A stretch of 35,556 nt of DNA from Thermoflexus sp. (GTDB lineage: Bacteria; Chloroflexota; Anaerolineae; Aggregatilineales; Aggregatilineaceae): assembly GCA_020724485.1 (NCBI GenBank), contig DYGW01000011.1:1-35556 (forward strand), written 5' to 3'. Under the pieces are notes generated by a model. The model searched no databases. It saw only the letters and a list, made by a program, of their open reading frames with translations, and was not told where the DNA came from. Shown piece by piece: positions 6,108 to 14,261 of this stretch. The translations under genes were made by a program, and so were the position numbers. Every line of letters begins with the position of its first letter. Position 1 is the stretch's first letter.

Positions 6108-7700
6108 ATGACCGATTCCGTGCGCGCCGCCGTCGAGCGCCATACGGCGCAGATTCGGGCGCTCTATGTAGACTACACCCAGAAAGAGTGGATCGCGGCG
6201 ACCACCGGCACCGCCCAGGCGCTCAATGACGCCGCTAAGGCGCACCGGGCGTGGATGCGCTTCCAGGCCGATGCTGAGGCCTACGCGCAGTACAAGCAGT
6301 GGGACGAAGAGGGCGCGGCGGGCGACGACGCGCACCTGGCGCGCATGGTGCGCGTGCTGCATTTCGGGTTCGGGGCGGGGCAGCGCGACCCGGCGACGAT
6401 TGACGAGATGAGCGATCTGACGAAAGCGCTCAGCGATGCCTACACCAACTTCCGCGCCGAGGTCAACGGCCAGCGCCTGACCGCCAACGCCATCAGCGAG
6501 GTGCTGCGCGGCGAGAACGATTCCCAGGCGCGGCGCGCGGCGTGGGAAGCCAGCAAGCAGATCGGCCCGCGCGTCGCGGACCAGATTCGCCGCCTGGCCG
6601 AGCTGCGCAACATGGCCGCGCAGCGTATGGGCTTCGCCAACTTCCACCGCATGAGCCTGACCTTCGACGAGCTTGACGCGGACTGGCTGTACGCCATGCT
6701 CGACGAGCTGGCCGTCAAGACCGAGGCGGCCTACCGCAGCGCCAAAGCCGAGCTTGACGCCGAGCTGAGCGCGCGCTTTGGCGTGCCAGTGGACGACCTG
6801 ATGCCCTGGCACTACGCCGACCCGTTCGCCCAGGACGCGCCGATCCTGGCCGATTACGACTACGACGCGCTGTTCGTCGGGCGCGCACTTGAGCCGCTGA
6901 GCGTCGCCACCTACGACGGGCTGGGCATGGACGTGCGCGACATCCTGCGGCGCAGCGATCTCTACGAGCGTGAGGGCAAAGACCAGCACGCCTTCTGCAC
7001 GCACATTGACCGCGAGGGCGACGTGCGCATCCTGTGCAACCTCCAACCCAACCTGCGCTGGATGGAGACGCTGCTGCACGAGCTAGGGCACGCCGTGTAC
7101 GACAAGTATATCCCCCAAGACCTGCCCTGGCTGTTGCGGACGATCCCGCACATCCTGACCACTGAGGCGATGGCTATGCTGATGGGCGCGGAGACGCTCG
7201 ACCCGGAGTGGCACGAGCGCGTGCTGGGCGCGGACGCGGCGGAGGCGGCGCGGGCCGGGACGGCGGGCTACCGGCGGCTGCGCCTGCAAGAACTGATCTT
7301 CGCCCGCTGGGTGCTGGTCGTGGTGAACTTCGAGCGTGCGCTCTACGAAGACCCGTCGCGCGATCTGGACGCGCTGTGGTGGGAGCTGGTGCAGCGTTAC
7401 CAACTGCTCAACAAGCCGGACGGGCGCGAGAAGCTGCCCGACTGGGCGACAAAATACCATATCGCGCTGGCTCCGGCCTACTACCAGAACTACCTGCTGG
7501 GGCGCATGATGTCCTTCCAGTGGGAAGACTGGCTGCGCAAGCACGCCGGTGGCATCGTCGGGCGGCGGGCGGCTGGCGAGTTCTTCTGCGAGCGTATCTT
7601 CGCCGTTGGCAACACCATGCCCTGGAATGACGGGTTGGAGCACGCAACCGGCGAGCGGCTCAACCCCGATTACTTCGTCGAGAAGTGCGCCCAATTCTGA
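6108..7700 (+). CDS. M3/M2-like zinc metallopeptidase (oligoendopeptidase type)
   Basis: A 530-residue cytoplasmic peptidase of the gluzincin clan, related to M3 oligoendopeptidase F and M2. The zinc motif HELGH is at 324-328, with the third ligand Glu353 in TTEAMAM 25 residues downstream, the usual spacing for this clan. The rest is all-helical, as in the family. There is no signal peptide, so the likely role is cutting cytoplasmic oligopeptides. The start is set by AGAGGA 7 bases before ATG 6108; a longer frame from 6048 lacks such a site. It leads a four-gene plus-strand run; the TIR-like gene begins 6 bases after its stop. Confidence 0.85.
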   Translation: MTDSVRAAVERHTAQIRALYVDYTQKEWIAATTGTAQALNDAAKAHRAWMRFQADAEAYAQYKQWDEEGAAGDDAHLARMVRVLHFGFGAGQRDPATIDEMSDLTKALSDAYTNFRAEVNGQRLTANAISEVLRGENDSQARRAAWEASKQIGPRVADQIRRLAELRNMAAQRMGFANFHRMSLTFDELDADWLYAMLDELAVKTEAAYRSAKAELDAELSARFGVPVDDLMPWHYADPFAQDAPILADYDYDALFVGRALEPLSVATYDGLGMDVRDILRRSDLYEREGKDQHAFCTHIDREGDVRILCNLQPNLRWMETLLHELGHAVYDKYIPQDLPWLLRTIPHILTTEAMAMLMGAETLDPEWHERVLGADAAEAARAGTAGYRRLRLQELIFARWVLVVVNFERALYEDPSRDLDALWWELVQRYQLLNKPDGREKLPDWATKYHIALAPAYYQNYLLGRMMSFQWEDWLRKHAGGIVGRRAAGEFFCERIFAVGNTMPWNDGLEHATGERLNPDYFVEKCAQF

Positions 7701-7706
7701 CGCGGG

Positions 7707-8246
7707 ATGCAATACCTATACGTCAGCTACCCCGATCACGACTACGACTTCGCCCACCGCCTGGTTGACGACCTGCAGGCGACGGGCTATGTTGTGTTCG
7801 TGGACGCGGTCGCGGCGCGGGGGACGATGGCCTGGGCCGCCGAGACACGCCACGCCATTCGCGCGGCGGGGGCGGTGCTGATGATCCTCGATCCGGCGCG
7901 CGGACGGCGCGTCGGGATGCGTCACGAGGGTGTCCTGGCCGGGCGGCGGCGCACGCCCACTTTCGTGCTGCTGCGCTCCTCCGGTGACCTGCCACGCTAC
8001 CTGGGGCGGGCGACGGTGATTGACTTCTCGGCGGAGTACGACGCGGCGCTGGCCGACCTGCTGGGGGGGCTGCCCTCTGCGGCGGAGCTTCTGGCCGCCG
8101 AAGCGCCGCCGCGCCGCCCGCTGCGTCGCCCGCCGCGCCGCCGCGACTCGCGCTGGCGTGAGCGGTTGGTCTGGACGCTGGCCGTCGTCGCAGTGCTCGC
8201 CCTGTGTTCCCTGGCAGCTATCGCGCTCGGCCTCATTCCGGTGTAG
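7707..8246 (+). CDS. TIR-like domain protein with C-terminal membrane anchor
   Basis: A 179-residue protein. Residues 2-122 match the bacterial TIR pattern: LYVSYPDHDYDFAHRLVDDL (strand A and helix A), YVVFVDAVAARGTMAW (BB loop region), AIRAAGAVLMILDP, RHEGVLAGRRRTPTFVLL and VIDFSAEYDAALADLL. Glu74 falls where the catalytic Glu of NAD-cleaving TIR domains lies, but the Trp usual four residues earlier is Gly70. An Arg/Pro-rich linker leads to one membrane helix at 154-176, giving a cytoplasmic TIR domain tethered at the membrane. NADase activity cannot be judged by eye; a protein-interaction role is equally possible. The tight spacing to both neighbours suggests co-transcription. Confidence 0.75.
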   Translation: MQYLYVSYPDHDYDFAHRLVDDLQATGYVVFVDAVAARGTMAWAAETRHAIRAAGAVLMILDPARGRRVGMRHEGVLAGRRRTPTFVLLRSSGDLPRYLGRATVIDFSAEYDAALADLLGGLPSAAELLAAEAPPRRPLRRPPRRRDSRWRERLVWTLAVVAVLALCSLAAIALGLIPV

Positions 8247-8313
8247 GATCGAATTAGGCGGGAGATTGGCGCTCGCCGAGCCGCACGCGAGACAGGGAGA
8301 ATACGGGAAGCCT

Positions 8314-10092
8314 ATGGATCGCTCAGTGCCCAAGACCGGAAGCGAAGAGATCGCGCTCTACATCCGCACCTACTACTCGCTGCTGCGCTCCAGCCGCGCC
8401 GTGCACCTCGACGCGCTGGTTGAGACGCACCTGACGGTGAACTCATCCCTGCACACGCGGGCGCGCGCGCCGATGCCCGACGCGGCGGCGCTGTTCTACG
8501 CGGCGATGCGCCTGCCGCCGTGCATGGCCGATGTTGAGCTGGTAGTGATGGGCCAGACCGACCGCGTCTTCCACGATCACGGGTTCGCGCACGTGGGCGA
8601 GTGGGAGCGCGTGATCGCGCCCGCCCGCCGCCGGCGCATGGCCTTCGACGGGAAGCAGACGCTGGCCGTCTACGTCGCCAGCGGCTCGGACATTGACGAC
8701 CTGATCCCGATCCTGGTCGCCTACCAGATCGAATGGAACAAGCTGCACGACTTGCTGCAATCGGTGGCGGCCCAGGCGAGCCTGGCCGCCTTCAGCGCCG
8801 ATTCCTCGCTGAGCCGCACGGCGGAGCTAGCCCGCGCGCTGGGCATGACGGCGGATGATCTGAGCCGCTTGCAGGACGCCTGGGGCAAAGACACGATCGC
8901 CACGCTGAAGAAGATCGCGCGCAGCCCCAAGCGCCTGGCGGTGCAACTGCTGGCGGGCACCTACATCAACTACCAGCGCGCCACGTCCGACTGGTGGTTC
9001 AACGTGCGCCAGCACGTCGAGCACGTCCGCCTGCAGGATCGCCCGGTCTACTTCATTTCCAGCAACGTGCACGCTGTCCCTAACCTGCTGAGCGGATTCG
9101 CGCTGCGCGAAGAGGAGCGTATCTTCGAGTTCGTGGAGAAGGCGGGTGACCCCGGCCTGACCGCCGAATACGACTATGTGCGCGTGCGCGACGAACTGAA
9201 CAATAAGAACAATTTCCTCTATTATGCGCTGCGGCGCTACACCAGCCTGGCCGATGTGGACGCGCGCCGCCGCCAGGCCGAGGCCGAGGCCGGGATCAGC
9301 CGCGTGCCCAGCCTGCACGGCTTCGACATCGAAGCGCAGGTCATCGAGCTAAACAAGCTCGACCCGGCGCGCATGGACTCGCGCATCGTCCCTGCCAGCG
9401 CCAGCGACATGGCCCTGCTGCGCCACAGCGACGCGCTGATCGTCAACATTGACTACCCGCTGGGCATGGCCGCCTACCACGTGCTGGCCAAGATCAGCCA
9501 GTATGTGACGCGGATGCAGGGCATCTACGTAATCGGCAAGGCGGCGACGCTCAACGCGCGAGTGGGCGACGTGATGATCGCCAACGTGGTCTACGACGAG
9601 CACAGCCAGAACTCGTACCTCTTCGGCAACTGCTTCAGCGCGTCCGATGTCATCCCCTACCTGACGCTGAACAGCGTGCTCGACAACCAGAAAGTGGTCA
9701 GCGTGCGCGGGACGTTCCTGCAGAACGTCCAGTACATGGACGTGTTCTACCGCGAGGGCTACACGATTGTGGAGATGGAGTCCGGGCCGTACCTGTCGGC
9801 GGTCTACGAGATGGTGCGCGCCCAGCGCCACCCGGTGGACGAGATCGTCAACCTGTACATCGCGCCGTTCGATCTTGGCTTCCTGCACTACGCCAGCGAC
9901 ACGCCGCGCAGCAAAGGGCGCACGCTGGGCGAGGGCAGCCTGAGCTACCTGGGCGCGGAGCCGACCTACGCGACGGCCATCGCCACGCTGCGGCGTATCT
10001 TCAAGCAGGAGATCGAGCGCCTGCGCGGGCTGCCGCCGTCCGTCACTGGCTCGCCGGCAGAACTGGAGGTGACGACTGATGCAGGTGAGTGA
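8314..10092 (+). CDS. Uncharacterised protein with nucleoside-phosphorylase-like C-terminal half
   Basis: A 592-residue soluble protein. The N-terminal 340 residues are mostly helical and I recognise no named domain. Residues 360-565 resemble the phosphorylase/nucleosidase fold: YVIGKAATLNARVGDVMIA (405-423) is like the GTAGGLNP..GDLV segment of purine nucleoside phosphorylases, and TIVEMESGPYLSAVYEM (484-500) is like the EMExxAL segment that binds the nucleoside ribose. It may belong to a family I recall as DUF6909, unverified. The in-frame stretch from 8020 is shadow of the TIR gene; ATG 8314 begins the real protein. It follows the TIR gene by 67 bases and overlaps the nitroreductase start. 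A purine or NAD-derived substrate is a reasonable guess only. Confidence 0.7.
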   Translation: MDRSVPKTGSEEIALYIRTYYSLLRSSRAVHLDALVETHLTVNSSLHTRARAPMPDAAALFYAAMRLPPCMADVELVVMGQTDRVFHDHGFAHVGEWERVIAPARRRRMAFDGKQTLAVYVASGSDIDDLIPILVAYQIEWNKLHDLLQSVAAQASLAAFSADSSLSRTAELARALGMTADDLSRLQDAWGKDTIATLKKIARSPKRLAVQLLAGTYINYQRATSDWWFNVRQHVEHVRLQDRPVYFISSNVHAVPNLLSGFALREEERIFEFVEKAGDPGLTAEYDYVRVRDELNNKNNFLYYALRRYTSLADVDARRRQAEAEAGISRVPSLHGFDIEAQVIELNKLDPARMDSRIVPASASDMALLRHSDALIVNIDYPLGMAAYHVLAKISQYVTRMQGIYVIGKAATLNARVGDVMIANVVYDEHSQNSYLFGNCFSASDVIPYLTLNSVLDNQKVVSVRGTFLQNVQYMDVFYREGYTIVEMESGPYLSAVYEMVRAQRHPVDEIVNLYIAPFDLGFLHYASDTPRSKGRTLGEGSLSYLGAEPTYATAIATLRRIFKQEIERLRGLPPSVTGSPAELEVTTDAGE

Positions 10093-10600
10093 AGCGATCA
10101 AGACCAACCGCGCCGTGCGCCAGTTCGCTGAGCGCCCCGTCGCGCCGGAGGATATTGCGCGCATCCTCAACGCGGGGCGGCTGTCTGGCTCGGCCAAGAA
10201 CCGCCAGCCCTGGACGTTCGTCGTCGTCACGGTGCGCGAGACGCTGCGCGCGCTGGCGGCGTGCGGTCCCTGGTGCGGGCACGCGGCGGGGGCAGCGTTC
10301 GCCGTCGTGCTGGTGGTGGATGATCTGGAGACTCCTCCGACGCTGACCACGCCGTTCGACCTGGGGCGGGCCAGCCAGAACATGATTCTGGCCGCGTGGG
10401 AACTGGGCATCGGCTCGTGCATGGGCACGATCTACGAGCCAGAGGCAGCCCGCCGGGCGCTCGGCATCCCCGAAGGCAAAGATGTGCCCTGGCTGATCTC
10501 GTTCGGCTACCCGCACCCCGACGACGACCCGCGCACGCGCCCGCCGCGTGCCGGTGGGCGGCGCGCGCTGGATGAGGTGGTGCGCTGGGAGCGGTGGTGA
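10079..10600 (+). CDS. Nitroreductase-family FMN oxidoreductase
   Basis: A 173-residue member of the nitroreductase superfamily, FMN-dependent NAD(P)H oxidoreductases acting as homodimers. The N-terminus, with KTNRAVRQFAERPV (8-21), holds the phosphate-binding Arg residues. LSGSAKNRQPWTFVVV follows the usual SARNxQPW pattern. FDLGRASQNMILAAWELGIGSCMGTI is the dimer-core helix, and IPEGKDVPWLISFGYP is the typical C-terminal strand. It is short for the family. Its start overlaps the end of the previous gene by 14 bases and has an excellent GGAGGTGA 6 bases upstream, so coupled translation is likely. The substrate is not predictable. Confidence 0.85.
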   Translation: MQVSEAIKTNRAVRQFAERPVAPEDIARILNAGRLSGSAKNRQPWTFVVVTVRETLRALAACGPWCGHAAGAAFAVVLVVDDLETPPTLTTPFDLGRASQNMILAAWELGIGSCMGTIYEPEAARRALGIPEGKDVPWLISFGYPHPDDDPRTRPPRAGGRRALDEVVRWERW

Positions 10601-10654
10601 GGACTCCCGGTAGGGGATATTCAGCGGTGTCCGGGAGCACGGGTCGGGTGCAAC

Positions 10655-10700
10655 GCCCCTTCCCCTGACCCCCTCCCTGGCTCTGCCGGGGAGGGGGAAG
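10655..10700. repeat. Dispersed palindromic repeat, diverged copy
   Basis: CCCCTTCCCCTGACCCCCTC is followed by a CCGGGGAGGGGGAAGT segment, matching the left and inner parts of the repeat at 18677-18744. It occupies the 179-base gap between the convergent nitroreductase and fmt genes and may serve as a transcription end. Confidence 0.6.
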
Positions 10701-10779
10701 TACCGCACCGGTGAGGCGTGCGCAGCCAGGCTTAACTTGCTGCGCCCCTTTGTTTTTCCACACGCGCCAGGAATTGCCG

Positions 10780-11760
10780 TCAGCCTAATCGGCTACCCAC
10801 GAAATCCGGTGCGCCGTTGCGAAATGCCTCCGCGCTGAGCGCCTGGCGGCCCTCAAGTTGCAGGCGCAGCGGCAGATAGACTCCGCTCCCAGTGCCGACG
10901 GCCAGCGGTCCCAGCCCGTCCAGCGGGGTGCCGTCGGTGCTGGCGACCTGTCCCGGCGCGAGGCCGAGATTGGCCGTCGAGGGGAAGCCGGCCAGCACCT
11001 TGAGCCGGCGACCATTCCAGGTGGTAAAGGTGCCGGGCCAGGGCGTGAAGGCGCGCACGTGGCGGTCAATGGCGATGGCAGAGGCCGACCAGTCCAGCGC
11101 CCCGTCTTCGCGCCGGAGTTGGGGGGCGTGGGTGATCAGGGCGGAGTTGTCCGGCTGAGGGTGGGGGGAGATGCTGCCGCTGAGCAGCCATTCCAGGGTG
11201 TGGAGGAGCAGTTGCGCGCCCAGGGGGGCCAGCTTGTCGTGCAGCGTCTGGCCCGTCTCCGCCGGATCAATCGGAATCGAGTCCTGGAGCAAGATGGGGC
11301 CGCTATCCAGCCCGGCATCCATGATCATGGTGGTGATGCCCGTGCAGCGGTCGCCAGCGCGGATGGCCGCCTGGATGGGAGCCGCGCCGCGCCAGCGGGG
11401 TAGCAGCGAGGCGTGCACGTTGATCGGGGCGATGCGCGGCAGGTCCAGCACGGGCTGGCGGAGAATCTGGCCGAAAGCGACGACCACTAGGAAGTCCGGT
11501 GTCCAGGCGCGAAGCTGGTCGAGGGCGGCTGGTTCGTGTGCTTGGAGCGGCTGGATGACGGGCAGACTGGCGCGCAGGGCAACCTGCTTGACCGGCGACA
11601 TCTGCACGCGCTGGCCGCGCCCGGCAGGGCGATCTGGCTGGGTGACGACGCCGGCGACCTCGAAGTGGGACGTGTCGAGCAGGGCGCGCAGCGCGGGCAC
11701 GGCGAAGTCTGGCGTGCCCATAAACACGATGCGAGTGACGGGCCGCGCGTCTCTGTCCAT
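10780..11760 (-). CDS. fmt: Methionyl-tRNA formyltransferase
   Basis: A 326-residue enzyme that transfers a formyl group from 10-formyltetrahydrofolate to Met-tRNA(fMet) for translation initiation. The N-terminal catalytic domain begins RIVFMGTPDFAVPAL. It has PDRPAGRGQ, the catalytic-site segment NVHASLLPRWRGAAPI (Asn114, His116) and the Asp152 region MDAGLDSGPIL. The C-terminal tRNA-binding domain spans about 210-326. The ATG at 11760 is preferred to an in-frame ATG at 11793 because GGGGAG lies at suitable distance before it. The usual def partner is not adjacent. It is divergent from the tRNA-His gene. Confidence 0.95.
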   Translation of the reverse strand: MDRDARPVTRIVFMGTPDFAVPALRALLDTSHFEVAGVVTQPDRPAGRGQRVQMSPVKQVALRASLPVIQPLQAHEPAALDQLRAWTPDFLVVVAFGQILRQPVLDLPRIAPINVHASLLPRWRGAAPIQAAIRAGDRCTGITTMIMDAGLDSGPILLQDSIPIDPAETGQTLHDKLAPLGAQLLLHTLEWLLSGSISPHPQPDNSALITHAPQLRREDGALDWSASAIAIDRHVRAFTPWPGTFTTWNGRRLKVLAGFPSTANLGLAPGQVASTDGTPLDGLGPLAVGTGSGVYLPLRLQLEGRQALSAEAFRNGAPDFVGSRLG

Positions 11761-11794
11761 GTCAAGTCTCCCCGTCCGGCTAGCGAAACTCACC

Positions 11795-11824
11795 CTGGCA
11801 GGCCATATCCAGTTGTGCTACAAT
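11795..11824 (+). promoter_or_regulatory. Promoter of tRNA-His
   Basis: CTGGCA (11795-11800) and TACAAT (11819-11824) are separated by 18 bases, predicting a start near 11831, six bases before the mature tRNA. It lies in the 76-base gap between fmt and the tRNA. Confidence 0.5.
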
Positions 11825-11836
11825 GCGCACCACTAT

Positions 11837-11913
11837 GGTGGCTGTGGTGCAGTGGTTAGCACGTCTGACTGTGGATCAGAAGGTCGTGGGTTCAAATCCC
11901 ACCAGCCACCCCA
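11837..11913 (+). tRNA. tRNA-His (GTG)
   Basis: A complete cloverleaf. The acceptor GTGGCTG (11838-11844) pairs with CAGCCAC (11903-11909). The D-stem is GTGC/GCAC, the anticodon stem TCTGA/TCAGA has the loop CTGTGGA with anticodon GTG at 11871-11873, and the T-arm is GTGGG-TTCAAAT-CCCAC. The histidine-specific extra G(-1) at 11837 is encoded opposite C73 (11910), and the 3' CCA is encoded at 11911-11913. Confidence 0.97.
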
Positions 11914-11917
11914 ACCG

Positions 11918-11946
11918 ACGGCGCGTCACGCGCCGTTTTCGTTATT
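11918..11946 (+). terminator. tRNA-His terminator
   Basis: ACGGCGCG and CGCGCCGT form a perfect 8-bp stem around the 3-base loop TCA (11926-11928), followed by TTTCGTTATT. The loop TCA is the reverse complement of the TGA stop of the convergent SRPBCC gene, so terminator and stop codon share bases. Confidence 0.75.
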
Positions 11947-13329
11947 GTGCGTTTGCCAGCGGTCGGACCGCAGGGCGTGCGCCCGCACGCAAGCGCGCAC
12001 CAGGCCCAGGCGCGCTCGCAGCCCGCCGGCGCTGGCAAATAGCCGGACGCGCGGCGGACGCTTGAGGCCGCGTCGCAGTGTCTCGCGGTGCTGCTCGACG
12101 GTTTTGCGCGTCTCCACCGCCTGGATCAAACCTTGCAGGGCGTCCTCGTCCTGCTCGCTGGGACGGCGCAGGCCAAAGACCTCCCAAATGCTCACCTCGC
12201 CGGTGTCGGTCTTCGGCGTCGGCGGCGGCAGGATGCCCTCGCGCTCGGCCTGTTCTCTAGCAGCGGGCGCTGGCACGCTTGGCACCCCACGCGGCGGCGT
12301 GGAGCGCGTTGGGACGGTCTCGGCGTCTTGCGGAGCCGGTCGCGCAAACGATGCCGGGGCGCTGTCGGCGGGCAGCAGCACTGCCGGGATGCCGCGCGGC
12401 GGCGTGACCCGCCGGTAGTCTGGCTCTGCTTCGCCGGGCGGCGTGCTGACGGGAGGCTGCGGCTCCGGCGGCGCGATCAGCGGCGGCGGGGTGATGGTTG
12501 GCGGCAGCGGCACTTCCTCTGGAGCCAGTTCGACGGGCGGCGAAGGCGCTTCGGCCTCTGTTTCCAGCGGGGGCGTGGGTGCTGGGATTGGACTCTCTTG
12601 CTGGGCGGCTGTGGCCTCACGCAAACCGGCGGGCGGTTTTGGCTCGGTGTTCGCCTCGTAACTGACGGTGTGTGCTGCTGGGGCAGCGGTTTCCTCAACC
12701 GGGGATGCGGGCGGTGCGCCCTCTGGTTCCTCTGCGCCGCCAACCGGAGCGCCCTCTGGGGCGATCACGGGGTGGAGCGGGTCAGCGCCGACAGGGGCAG
12801 GGTGGCGGCGCTGGTACTGGGCGCGCTCGGCAGCGTTCAGCCGCCCCTGGATACCCAGCCGGGCGCGGTAGGCGTCGTCCATGCGCAGGCCAAGCGCGTT
12901 CACCTGCTGGCGTAGCTCGCGCAGGCTGGCGGCCATCATCGCCGCGAATTGCTTGCGCCCGCTCAGCCGGTCGTGCAGGAGTCCGAATGGGCCTCTGGGC
13001 TGGTATTCGACCGTCCACTGTACGCTGGTGCCGTCCGGCCCCGGCTGCAGGCGGATGCGCCCGCGCATGGCGCGATACGGCCCGCCCTCGATCAACTCGT
13101 ATTCATAGCCCAGGCCGTCCACCCAGGCTGTGATCTGCTCGATGACGTCCTTGCCGCCGCCGGTCACGGCGCAGCGCCGGCGGGTGCCCAGCCCGGTCTG
13201 CTGGGTGGTGAGCACCGAGACGCTCGTATAGCCGGCGTGCCACTCGGCGAGCTTGTAGGGGTCGGAGATGAACTCCCAGATGATCTGCGGGGGCGCGTCA
13301 ATCAGGATGCGCTGGTCAATCAACGTCAC
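11926..13329 (-). CDS. SRPBCC-domain protein with long Pro-rich tail
   Basis: A 467-residue protein with a GTG start preceded by GGGAAACC. Residues 1-145 form an SRPBCC/polyketide-cyclase-like START fold, with RILIDAPPQIIWEFISDPYK at the start, the strand GTRRRCAV and the long C-terminal helix FAAMMAASLRELRQQV. The family binds hydrophobic ligands. Residues 160-370 are a low-complexity Pro/Glu/Ala region containing two TPPRG(I/V)P motifs. The last about 100 residues are again ordered-looking (SIWEVFGLRRPSEQDEDALQ, then a basic helix), so the tail may be a docking module. There is no signal peptide. The ligand is unknown. It is convergent with tRNA-His. Confidence 0.7.
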   Translation of the reverse strand: MTLIDQRILIDAPPQIIWEFISDPYKLAEWHAGYTSVSVLTTQQTGLGTRRRCAVTGGGKDVIEQITAWVDGLGYEYELIEGGPYRAMRGRIRLQPGPDGTSVQWTVEYQPRGPFGLLHDRLSGRKQFAAMMAASLRELRQQVNALGLRMDDAYRARLGIQGRLNAAERAQYQRRHPAPVGADPLHPVIAPEGAPVGGAEEPEGAPPASPVEETAAPAAHTVSYEANTEPKPPAGLREATAAQQESPIPAPTPPLETEAEAPSPPVELAPEEVPLPPTITPPPLIAPPEPQPPVSTPPGEAEPDYRRVTPPRGIPAVLLPADSAPASFARPAPQDAETVPTRSTPPRGVPSVPAPAAREQAEREGILPPPTPKTDTGEVSIWEVFGLRRPSEQDEDALQGLIQAVETRKTVEQHRETLRRGLKRPPRVRLFASAGGLRARLGLVRACVRAHALRSDRWQTHNNENGA

Positions 13330-13523
13330 GGTTTCCCGTCCGTTCTAGTTCCGTTCACGATCTGGCACATGCGCTTGCGGGGGCATGGCTATCACCTTCT
13401 CCCGGCCCGCACACCCATTCTAGCGTAATGTGCGCCGGACTGAAAGTGTGGCGCTCGTCAGGGTGCGTGCAAAACCTGTCCGGCACTATAGGAGCGTTGC
13501 TTTGCTGCGCCCCGCGCGGCAAT

Positions 13524-13538
13524 AGACTTCGGAAGTCT
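13524..13538. repeat. Short palindrome AGACTTC-G-GAAGTCT, copy 1
   Basis: Seven-base perfect arms around one base. An identical copy lies at 14174-14188. The transposase homology on the minus strand ends exactly here (after the VRRW segment), so the palindrome marks the truncation point of the relic. Confidence 0.7.
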
Positions 13539-14076
13539 GCGCACCAGCGGCGCACCTGCCCGATCTAGCACACGCTCGTTTTATGCCGTTTGCCATCCGC
13601 TTCGTTGCTTTGTTGGCTGGGAGCCAGCACCGTCAGAAAGGGCAGCACCCAGACCCGTCGGCTCCAGGGCACGCGCACCAACAAGGTCATGCTTTCCCAG
13701 CGCAACCCCGCACTGATGACCTTGTGCTTCGTGCTCGAACGAACCGCATCCCGATAGATGCGCCTCGCTCTTCTTGCCTTCGCGACGTTCCAACGTCTCG
13801 TCCGCTGCCATCACCACCGGGCTGCCCGCCGGCACCAAAGCAGCCACCAACAAAGCCAACAGAATCTGGCTCACCCGCAGACTCGACCACACCGCCCGGT
13901 TCAACACCCGATGATCGCGCTGGAACTGCCGCTCCTCGCTCAGACCCATCACCCGCAAGACCGAGGTCACCGTCCGTTTCCCTGGGGTTAGAAGCGCGCC
14001 CACCACCAACACGGGCACCCCATCCCACGTCCGGGCACTGAAAACCTGGCGCAAAATGCTGCATGACACGGATCAT
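13539..14076 (-). pseudogene. Broken IS701/DDE-type transposase (N-terminal part)
   Basis: Reading the minus strand across frames restores a transposase N-terminal half of the DDE superfamily endonuclease/IS701 type. The pieces are MIRVMQHFAP, then FSARTWDGVPVLVVGALLTP, KRTVTSVLRVMGLSEERQFQ, HRVLNRAVWSSLRVSQILL, ADETLERREGKK, IYRDAVRSSTKHKVISAGLR and PWSRRVWVLPFLTVLAPSQQ, then GKRHKTSV. Joining them needs a frame change near 14045 (one extra base) and another near 13760. An in-frame TAG follows KTSVC at about 13568, and the homology stops at the palindrome at 13538. The catalytic C-terminal part is absent. It is a dead remnant; no intact copy is present in the window. Confidence 0.8.
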
Positions 14077-14173
14077 CTCTAAGCATTCTGACCTCCTGGT
14101 GTCATGACCATGACCGGAGACAGCTTACCTTGCCCTCCTTCGTTCATCCAGCTAATGGATAAAGTCGAGTGCC

Positions 14174-14188
14174 AGACTTCGGAAGTCT
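14174..14188. repeat. Short palindrome AGACTTC-G-GAAGTCT, copy 2
   Basis: Identical to 13524-13538 and about 100 bases upstream of the transposase relic start. The two copies bracket the relic. They could be element ends or independent REP-like repeats. The rest of 13330-14261 outside the relic shows no coding signal. Confidence 0.65.
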
Positions 14189-14261
14189 ATCTGAGGCGTC
14201 GCGCCTGGCGGGGGCGTATGGCAATGCACCCCGACGAGGTCAATTTGCCGCCGCCCAGGGC

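Noticed and set aside
8020-8313. N-terminal extension of the phosphorylase-like protein
   Set aside because: It overlaps the TIR-like gene in another frame and has a biased Arg/Ser/Trp-rich composition; ATG 8314 starts the ordered protein.
2532-10600. The SLATT/TIR region as a recently acquired genomic island
   Set aside because: No integrase, att-like repeats or obvious base-composition change is seen; neighbours are ordinary chromosomal genes, so horizontal transfer is not claimed.
13583-14041. Plus-strand frame of 152 codons over the transposase relic
   Set aside because: Pro-rich complement of the transposase remnant; the homology lies on the minus strand.
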